From Acidobacteriota bacterium (GTDB lineage: Bacteria > Acidobacteriota > Terriglobia > Terriglobales > Acidobacteriaceae), in the NCBI GenBank assembly GCA_016196065.1, contig JACPYL010000010.1, positions 1,178,001 through 1,242,000 on the forward strand: a DNA stretch of 64,000 nt, written 5' to 3'. The translations under genes were made by a program, and so were the position numbers. Of this stretch, positions 1 to 8,089 are shown piece by piece; position 1 is the first letter of the stretch; every line of letters starts with the position of its first letter. The notes under the pieces were generated by a model. That model had not been told where the DNA came from and did not search any database. It saw only the letters and a program-made list of their open reading frames with translations.

Positions 1-864
1 CAGATTGAAGAAAACGGAATCACGCAGGAGCAGATTGAATTTCCTCCCGAATCGGTGAGCTTCGTGATTCGTCACTACACGCGCGAAGCCGGAGTCCGCA
101 ACCTGGAACGTACGATCGGGACGATCTGCCGCAAGCAGGCGCGCCGGCTGGCGGAAGGGAAGACGGAGAAACTGGTCGTCACCAAGGAAATCATTGTGGA
201 ATTTCTGGGTGGGATCAAGATTCGCAGCGAAGGCGAAATTGCCGAGCGCACGAAACGAGCGGGCGTGGTGGTTGGGCTGGCGTGGACGCCGTCTGGCGGC
301 GACGTGCTGTTTGTCGAAGCGAACCTGATGAAAGGCAAAGGCGGTCTCACGATTACCGGCCAGATTCAGGACGTGATGCGCGAGTCCATGCAGGCTGGCC
401 TGAGTTGGGTACGCTCGAACGCCTCGCAATTGGGAATCGACGAAGAATTTTTCGCCACCCATGACATCCACATTCACGTGCCGGCGGGAGCAATCCCCAA
501 GGACGGTCCGTCGGCGGGCGTGACGATTGTGACAGCACTGGTCTCGTTGTTAACGGGCCGGCAGGTTCGTCCGTTGACCGCAATGACTGGGGAAATCACC
601 TTGAGCGGCAATGTGCTTCCGGTGGGCGGAATCAAAGAAAAGGTTCTCGCCGCCAAGCGCGCAGGGGTGCATGACGTAATTCTGCCCGCAGACAACCAGA
701 CCAACGTCGAGGAAGACCTGACGCCGGAACAATTGCTAGGACTGACTCCGCACTACGTCAAGACCATTGACGAGGTCCTGGAGTTCGCACTCCCGACCTC
801 GGAGAAAGAAGTACGCCAGGACGCAGAAGAGCGCGAGAAAGTCCTGAGTACGCAGAATGCGTAG
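1..864 (+). CDS. lon: ATP-dependent Lon protease, C-terminal part (5' end outside window)
   Basis: The reading frame is open from base 1, so this is the 3' end of a gene that starts upstream; the GTG at 55 is internal. The fragment of 287 codons holds the end of the AAA+ sensor-2/lid region (FVIRHYTREAGVRNLER) and the whole Lon serine-lysine protease domain. The catalytic Ser lies in PKDGPSAGV (codon at 511-513) and the catalytic Lys in GGIKEKVLAAKRAG (codon at 634-636). Lon degrades misfolded and regulatory proteins in the cytoplasm. The stop is followed by a strong palindromic terminator at 913-942. The family call is certain; the N-terminal and ATPase core cannot be judged here. Confidence 0.97.
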   Translation, partial: QIEENGITQEQIEFPPESVSFVIRHYTREAGVRNLERTIGTICRKQARRLAEGKTEKLVVTKEIIVEFLGGIKIRSEGEIAERTKRAGVVVGLAWTPSGGDVLFVEANLMKGKGGLTITGQIQDVMRESMQAGLSWVRSNASQLGIDEEFFATHDIHIHVPAGAIPKDGPSAGVTIVTALVSLLTGRQVRPLTAMTGEITLSGNVLPVGGIKEKVLAAKRAGVHDVILPADNQTNVEEDLTPEQLLGLTPHYVKTIDEVLEFALPTSEKEVRQDAEEREKVLSTQNA

Positions 865-912
865 AGACAGTGCTTAGTGATTCGTTGTTAGTGATTTGAA
901 AGTCCGCGACGC

Positions 913-942
913 AGAGACGAGGCAAGCCTCGTCTCTTTTTTT
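913..942 (+). terminator. Palindromic hairpin with T-tract after lon
   Basis: An 11-bp perfect stem, AGAGACGAGGC (913-923) and GCCTCGTCTCT (926-936), is followed by seven T residues (936-942). A further outer inverted repeat GACGC/GCGTC (907-911, 943-947) extends it. It sits between the convergent lon and cytochrome c genes and fits a rho-independent terminator for lon. Its core is one copy of a palindromic repeat also found near 10230, 15697 and 15751. Confidence 0.8.
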
Positions 943-958
943 GCGTCGACCTGAACCC

Positions 959-1924
959 TTATTCCGTCGCCGCGTGCGGCACGCGGTTCTCCACCGGTTT
1001 GACTGTCTTCAGGTAGGCGAATATCGCTTTCAGATCCTCGTCGGTCATGCGCCGATAGCCATCCCACGGCATGATCGGATTCAAGGGCCGCCCCATCACA
1101 GATCCAGTTCGCAGAGCTTCGACAAACCGGTTTTCGTCGTAGTAGGAAATGCCGGTCTTGTCGGGAGTGATGTTCGCACTCTTCGCGTAGCCCCACGGTC
1201 CTTTGAATTCCATTCCGCCGGCAAACGCCTTATCGCGGTCAGGCTGGCCATTCACCGCGGGAGTGTGGCAGTCCTGGCAACTGGCGAGCGTCACCAGATA
1301 CGCTCCCCTTCGTTCCGGCGTCGATAAATCAGGCGGAGCCACGGGGGCGGTCAGAGGTTCCGGCGCGCTGCGAATCAGGTACTTCACAGGAGATGCAATT
1401 TCCGTCTGCGGCAGCGGATTGCGCACGGCAGGCAAAGAGCGGATGTAAACCACCACCGACGCAAGATCTTCATCCGACATGCGGCGGAAATTCGGATAGG
1501 GCATGAGCGGGAAAAGCGTGCGTCCATCATGGCCGATGCCTTCACGAATCGCGCGCGCTAGTTGATCGTCCGTCCATGAACCGGCGCCGGTCTCTTTATC
1601 GGCGGTCAGGTTCGGAGCGACGATGCGTCCGGGGAAACCTTCGCCGGGGAAGAGTTGTCCTGCCCCTTCGCGCCCTGCCACGAGTGCTCCACCGGGCGAC
1701 TTCCAGTCGTGCTCAGTGTGGCAGTCGAGGCATCCCAGAACAGCACGCGAGAGATATTCTCCACGCGCCAGGCGGGCAGGCGTGGAGTCAAAGTGCCGGT
1801 CGGTCAGAGCACGTGATCGAGGTCCCAGGAAAGGCCGCCAGCCGACCGTAAACGTGATGGCAGACGCCAGAATCAACACTAGAAAGCCGACTACGTAGAG
1901 GAAAATCTTCAGGCCCTTGCTCAT
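959..1924 (-). CDS. Membrane-anchored diheme c-type cytochrome
   Basis: About 321 aa. The start at 1924 (MSKGLKIFLYVVGFLVLI) is preferred to an upstream in-frame start at 2014 because it places a hydrophobic signal/anchor segment at the N-terminus. Two CXXCH heme motifs, CLDCH and CQDCH, sit in two repeated cytochrome c modules, each followed by a probable axial Met region (PLMPYPNFRRMSDEDL and PIMPWDGYRRMTDEDL). It is expected to act as a periplasmic electron carrier or the cytochrome subunit of a dehydrogenase. No partner dehydrogenase is adjacent. It is divergent from the CHAD gene at 2042. Confidence 0.85.
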   Translation of the reverse strand: MSKGLKIFLYVVGFLVLILASAITFTVGWRPFLGPRSRALTDRHFDSTPARLARGEYLSRAVLGCLDCHTEHDWKSPGGALVAGREGAGQLFPGEGFPGRIVAPNLTADKETGAGSWTDDQLARAIREGIGHDGRTLFPLMPYPNFRRMSDEDLASVVVYIRSLPAVRNPLPQTEIASPVKYLIRSAPEPLTAPVAPPDLSTPERRGAYLVTLASCQDCHTPAVNGQPDRDKAFAGGMEFKGPWGYAKSANITPDKTGISYYDENRFVEALRTGSVMGRPLNPIMPWDGYRRMTDEDLKAIFAYLKTVKPVENRVPHAATE

Positions 1925-2041
1925 TGTCGATAGGCTCGTTGGGCAGAAATCCGCATCGGAGGTGAGTAATCCGACGGTGTCTGCTCTGGAAGTATAACGG
2001 CAAACACGCGACAATAGCTTCCTCTGAGAAACGAAGATTCG

Positions 2042-3544
2042 ATGCCCACTGCTCCAGTCCCCGCTCCCGCAAAACCACAGCGCAAGCTAGGGCTGCGCGC
2101 CTGGATGGAGACCGTCCTTGTGGAATGCGAGCACGCCGCCGCGGGCTTCGAAGCAGATCCGGTTCACGATTTGCGCGTTGCCATCCGCCGCTGCCGGTCG
2201 CTCGCGGATGGATTGATGGCGATGGACCCAGACCCATCCTGGAAAGAAATGAAAAAAGCCGGGCGGAAAGTCTTCCAGTCTCTCGGCGGCTTGCGTGATT
2301 TGCAGGTCATGCAGCATTGGATCGAAAAAATCAGCGATGCAGACGATCCGGTCGCGATCAAGCTTCTCGCTCACGTGCGTACCCGGGAAATCGAATGCAA
2401 ACAGGAAGCGTTGAAAGAACTGCAGCAGTTTGATCGTAAACAGTGGCGGCAATGGAGCCGAAATCTGCCGAGTCGGGCCGCGCTTGTGCGTCCGGGCAGC
2501 GTAGTGTTCCAACATCTCGCACTGGAGAAGTGGACTGCCGCCTATGGCCTGCACAAGCGGGCGCTTCGCACGCGCTCCCAGACGGCTTTCCACGAATTAC
2601 GGATCGGCATTAAAAGGTTTCGCTACACGGTTGAGAATTTTCTGCCGTGCGAGCACGCCGCTTGGGGCGCTGACCTCAAAGACCTGCAGGATTTTCTTGG
2701 CGAAGTCCACGACCTCGATGTGCTGTGGAATACGGCGGTGCAGATTAGCGCTTTTCCCGATCTTGAACACCGCACGCGCTGGCGTCAAAAGCTTACGGAA
2801 GAACGCTCCAAGAGGCTGGAACGCTATCGCGAAAAAATGGTGGGCAACCAATCTCTGTGGCGCGTCTGGAGGGCGGCACTACCTTCCGGGCCGGACCTGC
2901 GTGCCGCGGCCATGGCCCGACTCCGGACCTGGGCGAGCTATCTGGATCCCGATTTCATGCACTCGCAGCGCGTCGCTCAACTGTCGCTCTCGCTGTATGA
3001 CGGGCTGACGCAGGCGGGACTGCTGCCACCGAACCCGGAGCATGATTCCCGCGACGTCCTGCACGCAGCTGCATTGCTGCATGACGTGGGGAAGGCCAAG
3101 GGAGACAAGGCGCATCACAAAGATTCGTTCAAGATGATCCGGAACCTCACCCAGCCGCTCGGCTGGACGGCTCGCGAGCTGCAGCTGGCAGCTGTGGTGG
3201 CACGCTATCATCGCGGAGCCCTGCCGCGTCCGCGTAAAAAGAGTGTGCAGTTTCTCGAACTCGGAGATCGCCGAGTGGTTCTGCAACTGGCTGGAGTGTT
3301 GCGCCTCGCCAATGCGCTGGATACCCACAACGGCACCACGCCTCGTCTCAAGATCGCGCTCGATGACAAAACGATTCATTTGCAAGCGGCAGGTTACAAC
3401 CCGCTCGACCGGTCGGCCCAACAGGTCGCGGCCGCACGGCATCTGCTGGAAGTGGTACTGCGGCGCCCGGTACTCGTCAGTTCTCTGCCGGATAAGGCAA
3501 TGACCCCACCGCGAAACGCGAAGCTCGTGGATCGAAGCTCGTAG
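2042..3544 (+). CDS. CHAD domain protein with C-terminal HD domain
   Basis: 500 aa. Residues about 15-280 form a CHAD domain: alpha-helical, with basic and His-rich motifs VHDLRVAIRRCRSL and FHELRIGIKRFRYTVENF, typical of polyphosphate-binding CHAD proteins. From about residue 300 there is an HD metal phosphohydrolase-like domain with LHDVGKAKGDKAHHKDS and a later ARYHRG, resembling the C-terminal HD domain of Ppx/GppA exopolyphosphatases. The ASKHA catalytic domain of Ppx is missing. A role in polyphosphate or phosphate metabolism is inferred from the domains. The last codons overlap a low-complexity AGCTCGTAGCTCGTAGC stretch (about 3519-3552), so the C-terminus may be repeat-derived. Confidence 0.8.
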   Translation: MPTAPVPAPAKPQRKLGLRAWMETVLVECEHAAAGFEADPVHDLRVAIRRCRSLADGLMAMDPDPSWKEMKKAGRKVFQSLGGLRDLQVMQHWIEKISDADDPVAIKLLAHVRTREIECKQEALKELQQFDRKQWRQWSRNLPSRAALVRPGSVVFQHLALEKWTAAYGLHKRALRTRSQTAFHELRIGIKRFRYTVENFLPCEHAAWGADLKDLQDFLGEVHDLDVLWNTAVQISAFPDLEHRTRWRQKLTEERSKRLERYREKMVGNQSLWRVWRAALPSGPDLRAAAMARLRTWASYLDPDFMHSQRVAQLSLSLYDGLTQAGLLPPNPEHDSRDVLHAAALLHDVGKAKGDKAHHKDSFKMIRNLTQPLGWTARELQLAAVVARYHRGALPRPRKKSVQFLELGDRRVVLQLAGVLRLANALDTHNGTTPRLKIALDDKTIHLQAAGYNPLDRSAQQVAAARHLLEVVLRRPVLVSSLPDKAMTPPRNAKLVDRSS

Positions 3545-3598
3545 CTCGTAGCTGCTCCGGCACTTTTCAAAACTCCGATCATCATTCATTCTTAGCAT

Positions 3599-4150
3599 GT
3601 GACTCACGCAAAACTGGTTTCGATGGCCGTGGCTTGGCTGCGGCGGTATCGCTGTGGAGTGGTGTTGTCCGAACAAGCCTGCGCCAGCGGCGAGATGCCC
3701 GACGCGATCGGGTGGAAGAAAGCCTGCCATTCGGTGCTGGTGGAATGCAAAGTGTCGCGCGGAGATTTCCTGGCCGATCGCGCGAAGCCGTTTCGCGCCA
3801 AGCCGGAAATCGGCGTCGGTTGTGAGCGGTTCTATCTGGCGGCGACAGGACTTATCCGAATCGACGAGCTTCCGGCCGGATGGGGACTGCTCGAAGTGGC
3901 AGGACGCGAGATCGAAAAGACGAAAGCCTCGGCGAAGAATCTGCGCACCCCGGTTGGATTTGGTTACGAAATGAATCTCCTGCTCGCGAGTTTGCGTCGC
4001 GTCGAAGTGCGCATCGAACCGCAAAGCATCACTGACTTCCTAAAGTGGAAGAACCGAATGGCGGAATATAACCGGGGCACCCTGCCTGAGGGGATCGTGG
4101 CCGCCGAAGAGGAATCCAACCTGTTTCTTGAACCCATGGCCGGGGATTGA
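3599..4150 (+). CDS. PD-(D/E)XK nuclease-like hypothetical protein
   Basis: 183 aa with a GTG start at 3599; an ATG at 3623 is an alternative. The region around residues 45-65 contains VLVECKVSRGDFLADRAKPF, in which the ECK and downstream basic residues resemble the catalytic E-x-K of PD-(D/E)XK nucleases, followed by a conserved-looking ELPAGWGLLEV segment. Related proteins occur in phages and bacterial chromosomes as presumed nucleases, but I cannot name the family with certainty. No signal peptide or membrane segment. It is a lone gene with an intergenic repeat region behind it. Confidence 0.55.
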   Translation: MTHAKLVSMAVAWLRRYRCGVVLSEQACASGEMPDAIGWKKACHSVLVECKVSRGDFLADRAKPFRAKPEIGVGCERFYLAATGLIRIDELPAGWGLLEVAGREIEKTKASAKNLRTPVGFGYEMNLLLASLRRVEVRIEPQSITDFLKWKNRMAEYNRGTLPEGIVAAEEESNLFLEPMAGD

Positions 4151-4163
4151 CGGTCAGACGCAA

Positions 4164-4251
4164 TTCACCGCAGAGACGCAGAGAACGGCGAAGTCAATCA
4201 AGAGAAGCAGTCATGAGCTGTGCTCGGCGACCTCGGCGTCTCAGCGGTGAA
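4164..4251. repeat. Inverted repeat with GCAGAGACGCAGAG-type arms
   Basis: The left arm TTCACCGCAGAGACGCAGAG (4164-4183) matches the reverse complement of the right arm CTCGGCGTCTCAGCGGTGAA (4232-4251) at 18 of 20 positions, with a 48-nt interior. This is the look of a small non-coding dispersed repeat. Only this copy of the sequence is in the window. Confidence 0.6.
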
Positions 4252-4261
4252 ATCGATATTT

Positions 4262-4298
4262 TGCGCAAAAAGAAACCGGACTGGTTGGTCCGGTTTCT
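4262..4298 (-). terminator. Strong hairpin with T-run on the minus strand
   Basis: A perfect 11-bp stem, AGAAACCGGAC (4271-4281) and GTCCGGTTTCT (4288-4298), has a 6-nt loop. Read on the minus strand the stem is followed by TTTTT, so it fits a rho-independent terminator for leftward transcription, most likely the dnaX-ybaB-recR operon ending at 4609, with about 310 nt of trailer. Confidence 0.55.
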
Positions 4299-4608
4299 GG
4301 AGCGTCGTGTGCGATGCGGTTACATCACGCGCGGCGCGCTGGGTATGGAGTTTGCCGATGTGGTGGCACCGGATATCCCCCTCGCCAGCAAAATCGTTCA
4401 GAGAGAGCGAGGATGCAGACACCCGGATAAGTGCATCTGGTTTGCCAGGGATCCGACTTCGACAAAAAGATCTAGGAATATGGGTAAAATGCTGATTTAT
4501 AGAGGGATAAATGACGTAGTCCGGCGCATCTGCTGGGGTCGCGGCGAGCCAGCTTCCTAAGAAGGGTGTTCAAAACATTGCACACGTTTGTGTGCGGTCC
4601 AGTCGGGC

Positions 4609-5208
4609 CTAGATTTCCCTGCGTCCTTCCATGGCCTTCAGCATGGTGACTTCGTCGGTGTATTCGATGTCGCTGCCGACCGGGATGCCCATGGCGATCC
4701 GGGTCACGCGCAGGCCGTGGCGGCGGAGTTGCTGGGCCAGGTAATTGGCCGTTGCTTCTCCCTCGACCGTGGGGTTCGTGGCGAGGATCACTTCTTCGAT
4801 CTGTCCACCCTGTACGCGGGTCAACAGGTTGCCGATACGGAGCTGTTCCGGCCCTACGCCATGCAGCGGGGAAATTGATCCATGGAGAACGTGGTACACG
4901 CCATTGAAATGCCGTGTCTTTTCCACGGACGCGATGTTGGTCGGTTCCTCCACCACGCAGACCAGTTTCTGATTGCGCGTGGGACTGCTGCAGTAGACGC
5001 AGGGGTCGACGTCGGTAATGTTGTTGCAGATGGAGCACAGGCGCAGGCTGGCCTTGACGTCCCGCACGGCGCCCGCCAGTGCTTCGGCATCGTCGTCGCT
5101 GGAGCGCAGGATATGGAACGCCAAACGCTGCGCCGTCTTGCTGCCGATGCCCGGCAGCTTTTTGAGTTCATCGATCAGCCGGGTCATCGGCTCGGCAAAC
5201 TTGGACAT
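4609..5208 (-). CDS. recR: Recombination mediator RecR
   Basis: 199 aa, the usual RecR length. In order: an N-terminal helix-hairpin-helix ([20 protein letters not shown]), a C4 zinc finger ([16 protein letters not shown]), a Toprim domain starting at [16 protein letters not shown], and a C-terminal Walker-B-like segment. RecR works with RecO and RecF to load RecA on gapped DNA. It is the last gene of the conserved dnaX-ybaB-recR order. No Shine-Dalgarno motif is evident before the ATG at 5208, which starts at the canonical MSKFAEPM position. Confidence 0.97.
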   Translation of the reverse strand: MSKFAEPMTRLIDELKKLPGIGSKTAQRLAFHILRSSDDDAEALAGAVRDVKASLRLCSICNNITDVDPCVYCSSPTRNQKLVCVVEEPTNIASVEKTRHFNGVYHVLHGSISPLHGVGPEQLRIGNLLTRVQGGQIEEVILATNPTVEGEATANYLAQQLRRHGLRVTRIAMGIPVGSDIEYTDEVTMLKAMEGRREI

Positions 5209-5297
5209 AAGTTGATTTTTGTTGGTGATTAGTAATTACTGCTGTTCGATGTCGTGGGAGTCGTGGGCTTTGTGATTTTCAATTGCCAGATTGCAAA

Positions 5298-5597
5298 TTA
5301 CAAGTTGAGTCCCATTCCGCCCATCATTCCGCCTACGCTCGCTTGCATGGCTTCATCGATCTTGCGTCCCGCTTCATTCACGGCGGCCGTAACGAGATCT
5401 TGCAACATCTCGACGTCACCCGACTTCACGGCTTCAGGATCGATCACGATGCTGAGCACCTGTTTGCGGCCGTCCATCTTTACCGTGACCGTGCCACCGC
5501 CTGCGGATGCATCGACGACAGTCTCCTGCATCTTCTTCTGCAGCGTTTCGTACTGCTGCTTGGCCTGCGACATCAGTTCTTGCAAATTGAAAGACAT
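5298..5597 (-). CDS. ybaB: YbaB/EbfC family nucleoid-associated protein
   Basis: 99 aa, the family size. The N-terminal amphipathic helix (LQELMSQAKQQYETLQKKMQ), the central strand region with VTVKMDGRKQVLSIVIDPE and the Met/Gly-rich tail GGMMGGMGLNL are typical. The protein forms dimers that bind DNA. It sits between dnaX (72 nt upstream) and recR (89 nt downstream), the classic operon. Confidence 0.95.
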   Translation of the reverse strand: MSFNLQELMSQAKQQYETLQKKMQETVVDASAGGGTVTVKMDGRKQVLSIVIDPEAVKSGDVEMLQDLVTAAVNEAGRKIDEAMQASVGGMMGGMGLNL

Positions 5598-5669
5598 AAG
5601 AAATTGGTAATTTCAAACCTTCCGCAATCAGCGATGCTGCTGATTTCCACCGCTAATTTACAAATTGAT

Positions 5670-7511
5670 TCATTCCTTCTCTCGATAGTCGATGACGGTT
5701 CTGATTTCCGCTCCAAATTTTTCCTGCATGCTGCGGACGATCGGGTCCAGCTCAGCACGGCTACGGGCGCTTCCATTGGCGGACGGACGCCGCACGGGAG
5801 ACGCAACTTGTGCCGATCCTCCTGGGAGCACTTGCACCTTCATCGGCCGTCCTGCTGCACCGCTGACCGCAGCGGAGGAAAGCCTGCGCGCATCGGCGGT
5901 GAACGACATATCGATCATCGTGCTCGAGAGCGCAACTTTCGCGATCAAGGCGTTTCCTTCCACGCTCCATTGCGCCGTTTCCAGCATGGAAACCAGCATG
6001 GGCTGTCCACCAAGCGCATTCAGGGCAACGTCGCGCAGGGACTCAGCATTCACTTCAGTCTTGGCTTCAGTCTTAACCTCACTCCTGGTCGCGATCTGCG
6101 GTTCGGGCGCTAGTTCCGCAACCGCCGCCATTTCAGCGACTGCCGGTGCCGCCGATCCCATGATGACCACGGCGCCTCCTGAACTGGCGGGACGCGCACT
6201 GCTGGAAGCGATGTCGTTCTGCGTTTCCGCCTTGGGCGCACCCTTGCGCGCGGAGTCGGCGGCAAACGGAGACACATAGTTGGAACGTGCCGGAACGGGT
6301 GGCTCGGTGCGGCGGACCTCACTCGGCGGTGCCAGCATGGGACGTCCCGCTGGTCGCGGAGTTGTCGAAGAAGCAGATGGCGCTACGTCACTCAGTAATT
6401 GTTCGAGCGGCAGCAATCGTTGCGCGTGCGACATTTTCAGGAGGCCCAGTTCCAGGTGGAAACGCTGATCCTGGCGATAGCCGAGTTCTCCGTGAGTCCG
6501 CAGCATGATCTGCAGGTATCGCGCCAGATCTTCTTCGCTGAAAAGATCGGCTATGCGTCCCGCTCGCGATCGTTCATCGTCAGAAATCTGAAGCAAGGGC
6601 GAATCCTTGCCGGCAATTTTTGCAACCGTCACGTTGCGCAGGAACCGTACCAACTGCCGGGCGAAGTGAGCGGGACTGTGTCCTTCGCTGATCAATTCAT
6701 CGACCAGCAGCAATATCTTCTCGCTCGAACTCTCCGACACTCCCTGCATCACCGTTTCGAGAGCTCCCGCTGGGGCCGCACCAATCAGGCGGCGAACGGA
6801 ATCGAGCGTGAGATGGTCGGCGGTCGAGGCGATGGCCTGATCGAGAATCGAGAGCGCATCACGGATCGAGCCATCCCCGGCCTCTGCCAATAGGGCCAGC
6901 GCGTCTTCGTCGGCGGGAATATTTTCGCGGCGGGTCAACTCGCGCAATTGACCGAGGATGTCTGCAAACTTGACCGCCCGAAAACTGAAATGCTGGCAGC
7001 GCGAGCGGATGGTTTGTGGAATATCTTCCGGCTGCGTTGTCGCCAGCATGAACACGACGTGCGACGGCGGCTCCTCGAGCGTCTTCAGAAGGGCATTGAA
7101 GGCGGCATCCGTGATCTGGTGCGCTTCATCGAGGATGTAAATCTTGAAGCGGTCACGTGCCGGGAGATAGCGCGCCGCTTCGCGCAACTCGCGAATTTCG
7201 TCGATGCCGCGATTGGTGGCGGCGTCAATTTCAATGACATCCACTGCGTTGCCGGCTCGAATCTCCGTGCAGGATTCGCAGATGCCGCAAGGCTCAGGGA
7301 CCGGTCTTGCCGACGAACGGCAATTCAGCGCCATCGCCAGAATGCGCGCGACCGTCGTTTTGCCGATCCCGCGATGCCCGCTGAAGATGTAGCCATGAGC
7401 AATGCGTTCCTGCTCGATGGCATTTTTCAGAGTCTGGGTAACATGCTCCTGGCCGATGACGTCGGAGAATTTCTGCGGGCGATACTTACGGGCCAGTACC
7501 TGGTAGCTCAT
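5670..7511 (-). CDS. dnaX: DNA polymerase III subunit gamma/tau
   Basis: 613 aa with the start at 7511 (MSYQVLARKYRPQKFSDVIG); an upstream in-frame extension to 7667 is not conserved-looking and is rejected. The clamp-loader AAA+ core shows Walker A (GHRGIGKTT), a four-Cys zinc module (C-x8/9-CGICESC), Walker B/DEAH-like ILDEAHQ and the SRC sensor (TIRSRCQHFSF). The C-terminal third is Pro/Ala-rich and ends in a tau-like globular domain. It is the first gene of the dnaX-ybaB-recR operon. A TATAAT box lies only 12 nt before the start codon (see 7524-7529), suggesting an almost leaderless transcript. Confidence 0.96.
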   Translation of the reverse strand: MSYQVLARKYRPQKFSDVIGQEHVTQTLKNAIEQERIAHGYIFSGHRGIGKTTVARILAMALNCRSSARPVPEPCGICESCTEIRAGNAVDVIEIDAATNRGIDEIRELREAARYLPARDRFKIYILDEAHQITDAAFNALLKTLEEPPSHVVFMLATTQPEDIPQTIRSRCQHFSFRAVKFADILGQLRELTRRENIPADEDALALLAEAGDGSIRDALSILDQAIASTADHLTLDSVRRLIGAAPAGALETVMQGVSESSSEKILLLVDELISEGHSPAHFARQLVRFLRNVTVAKIAGKDSPLLQISDDERSRAGRIADLFSEEDLARYLQIMLRTHGELGYRQDQRFHLELGLLKMSHAQRLLPLEQLLSDVAPSASSTTPRPAGRPMLAPPSEVRRTEPPVPARSNYVSPFAADSARKGAPKAETQNDIASSSARPASSGGAVVIMGSAAPAVAEMAAVAELAPEPQIATRSEVKTEAKTEVNAESLRDVALNALGGQPMLVSMLETAQWSVEGNALIAKVALSSTMIDMSFTADARRLSSAAVSGAAGRPMKVQVLPGGSAQVASPVRRPSANGSARSRAELDPIVRSMQEKFGAEIRTVIDYREKE

Positions 7512-7523
7512 GAGGAATTTTTG

Positions 7524-7529
7524 ATTATA
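7524..7529 (-). promoter_or_regulatory. -10 box (TATAAT) close to the dnaX start
   Basis: On the minus strand TATAAT, preceded by TG, lies 12 nt upstream of the dnaX ATG (7511). Transcription from it would start about 6 nt before the ATG, and no Shine-Dalgarno sequence is present. The -35 region is weak. Confidence 0.45.
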
Positions 7530-7702
7530 CAGGCTCCGAACGAGTCGCTCGTATGGCGAAAAGGCCGATTTTGCAACGAAAAATGGGGCACGGTGCTTGC
7601 GCGGAAACTCCGGGCGCGGTAGGCTTTTGCACTGGACCGATGCTGGTCGAATGCTGTTGTTCGGCACGTGATCTGGACCGTGGTCCGAACAAGGAGAAAT
7701 GT

Positions 7703-8053
7703 ATGCAATTGCGTCTGAGCACCCGAACCGTGGACGGCGTGTTGGTCGTGGATGGAAGCGGCCGCATTGTGTTTGGCGAGGAGTCCGCGAGCCTGCGGGA
7801 TGCGGTGAAGAAACTGCTGAGCGAGAGTCCGAAAGTTGTCCTCAATTTGCGCGACGTGACGTATATCGACTCCGGCGGCTTGGGCACGCTGGTCTCGCTC
7901 TATACGACTGCCAAGAACGCCGGTGGCGCTTTGAAACTGGCCAGCCTCACGCAGCGCGTCGACGACCTGCTGCAAGTCACGAAGTTGGTGACGATCTTTG
8001 AAGTGTTCGAGAATGAACAGGCCGCAGTGGCGTCGTTCAAGTCGGCTGCGTAG
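7703..8053 (+). CDS. STAS domain protein (anti-sigma factor antagonist family)
   Basis: 116 aa. The start at 7703 is chosen because AAGGAGA (7691-7697) is an excellent ribosome binding site; a longer frame from 7553 lacks one. The STAS fold is clear: beta strand VDGVLVVDGSGRIVFGEE, then LRDVTYIDSGGLGTLVSLYTTA, where the Ser of the D-S-G motif is the residue phosphorylated in SpoIIAA/RsbV proteins. A partner-switching role in sigma-factor control is inferred, but no anti-sigma kinase is encoded next to it. A GC-rich palindrome follows the gene. Confidence 0.88.
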   Translation: MQLRLSTRTVDGVLVVDGSGRIVFGEESASLRDAVKKLLSESPKVVLNLRDVTYIDSGGLGTLVSLYTTAKNAGGALKLASLTQRVDDLLQVTKLVTIFEVFENEQAAVASFKSAA

Positions 8054-8060
8054 ATTTTCC

Positions 8061-8080
8061 GGGGCCTCGTTCGAGGCCCC
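8061..8080. terminator. GC-rich palindrome between STAS gene and permease gene
   Basis: GGGGCCTCG (8061-8069) and CGAGGCCCC (8072-8080) form a perfect 9-bp stem just after the STAS stop codon. There is no T-run, so it may be an mRNA-stabilising or partial terminator structure rather than a full terminator. Confidence 0.4.
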
Positions 8081-8089
8081 AATTCCTTC

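Larger units (their letters stand above)
4151..4608. other. 458-bp intergenic region with inverted repeats, no convincing gene
   Basis: Short open frames here (for example 4147-4560 on the plus strand) are Arg-rich, run through the repeats and resemble no family I know, so I do not call them. The region holds an inverted repeat pair at 4164-4251 and a strong hairpin at 4271-4298, listed separately. The rest (4300-4608) shows nothing recognisable on either strand. Confidence 0.6.

Noticed and set aside
866-898. TTAGTGATTCGTTGTTAGTGATTT tandem-like stretch after lon
   Set aside because: Only two imperfect units; too little to call a repeat family from this window.
4147-4560. 137-codon frame after the nuclease-like gene
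   Set aside because: Very Arg-rich, passes through the inverted repeat and hairpin, no family resemblance and no ribosome binding site.
7512-7702. SRP RNA next to dnaX
   Set aside because: This is a common neighbour in other phyla, but the conserved domain IV sequence (GGAAGGAAGCAG type) is not present.
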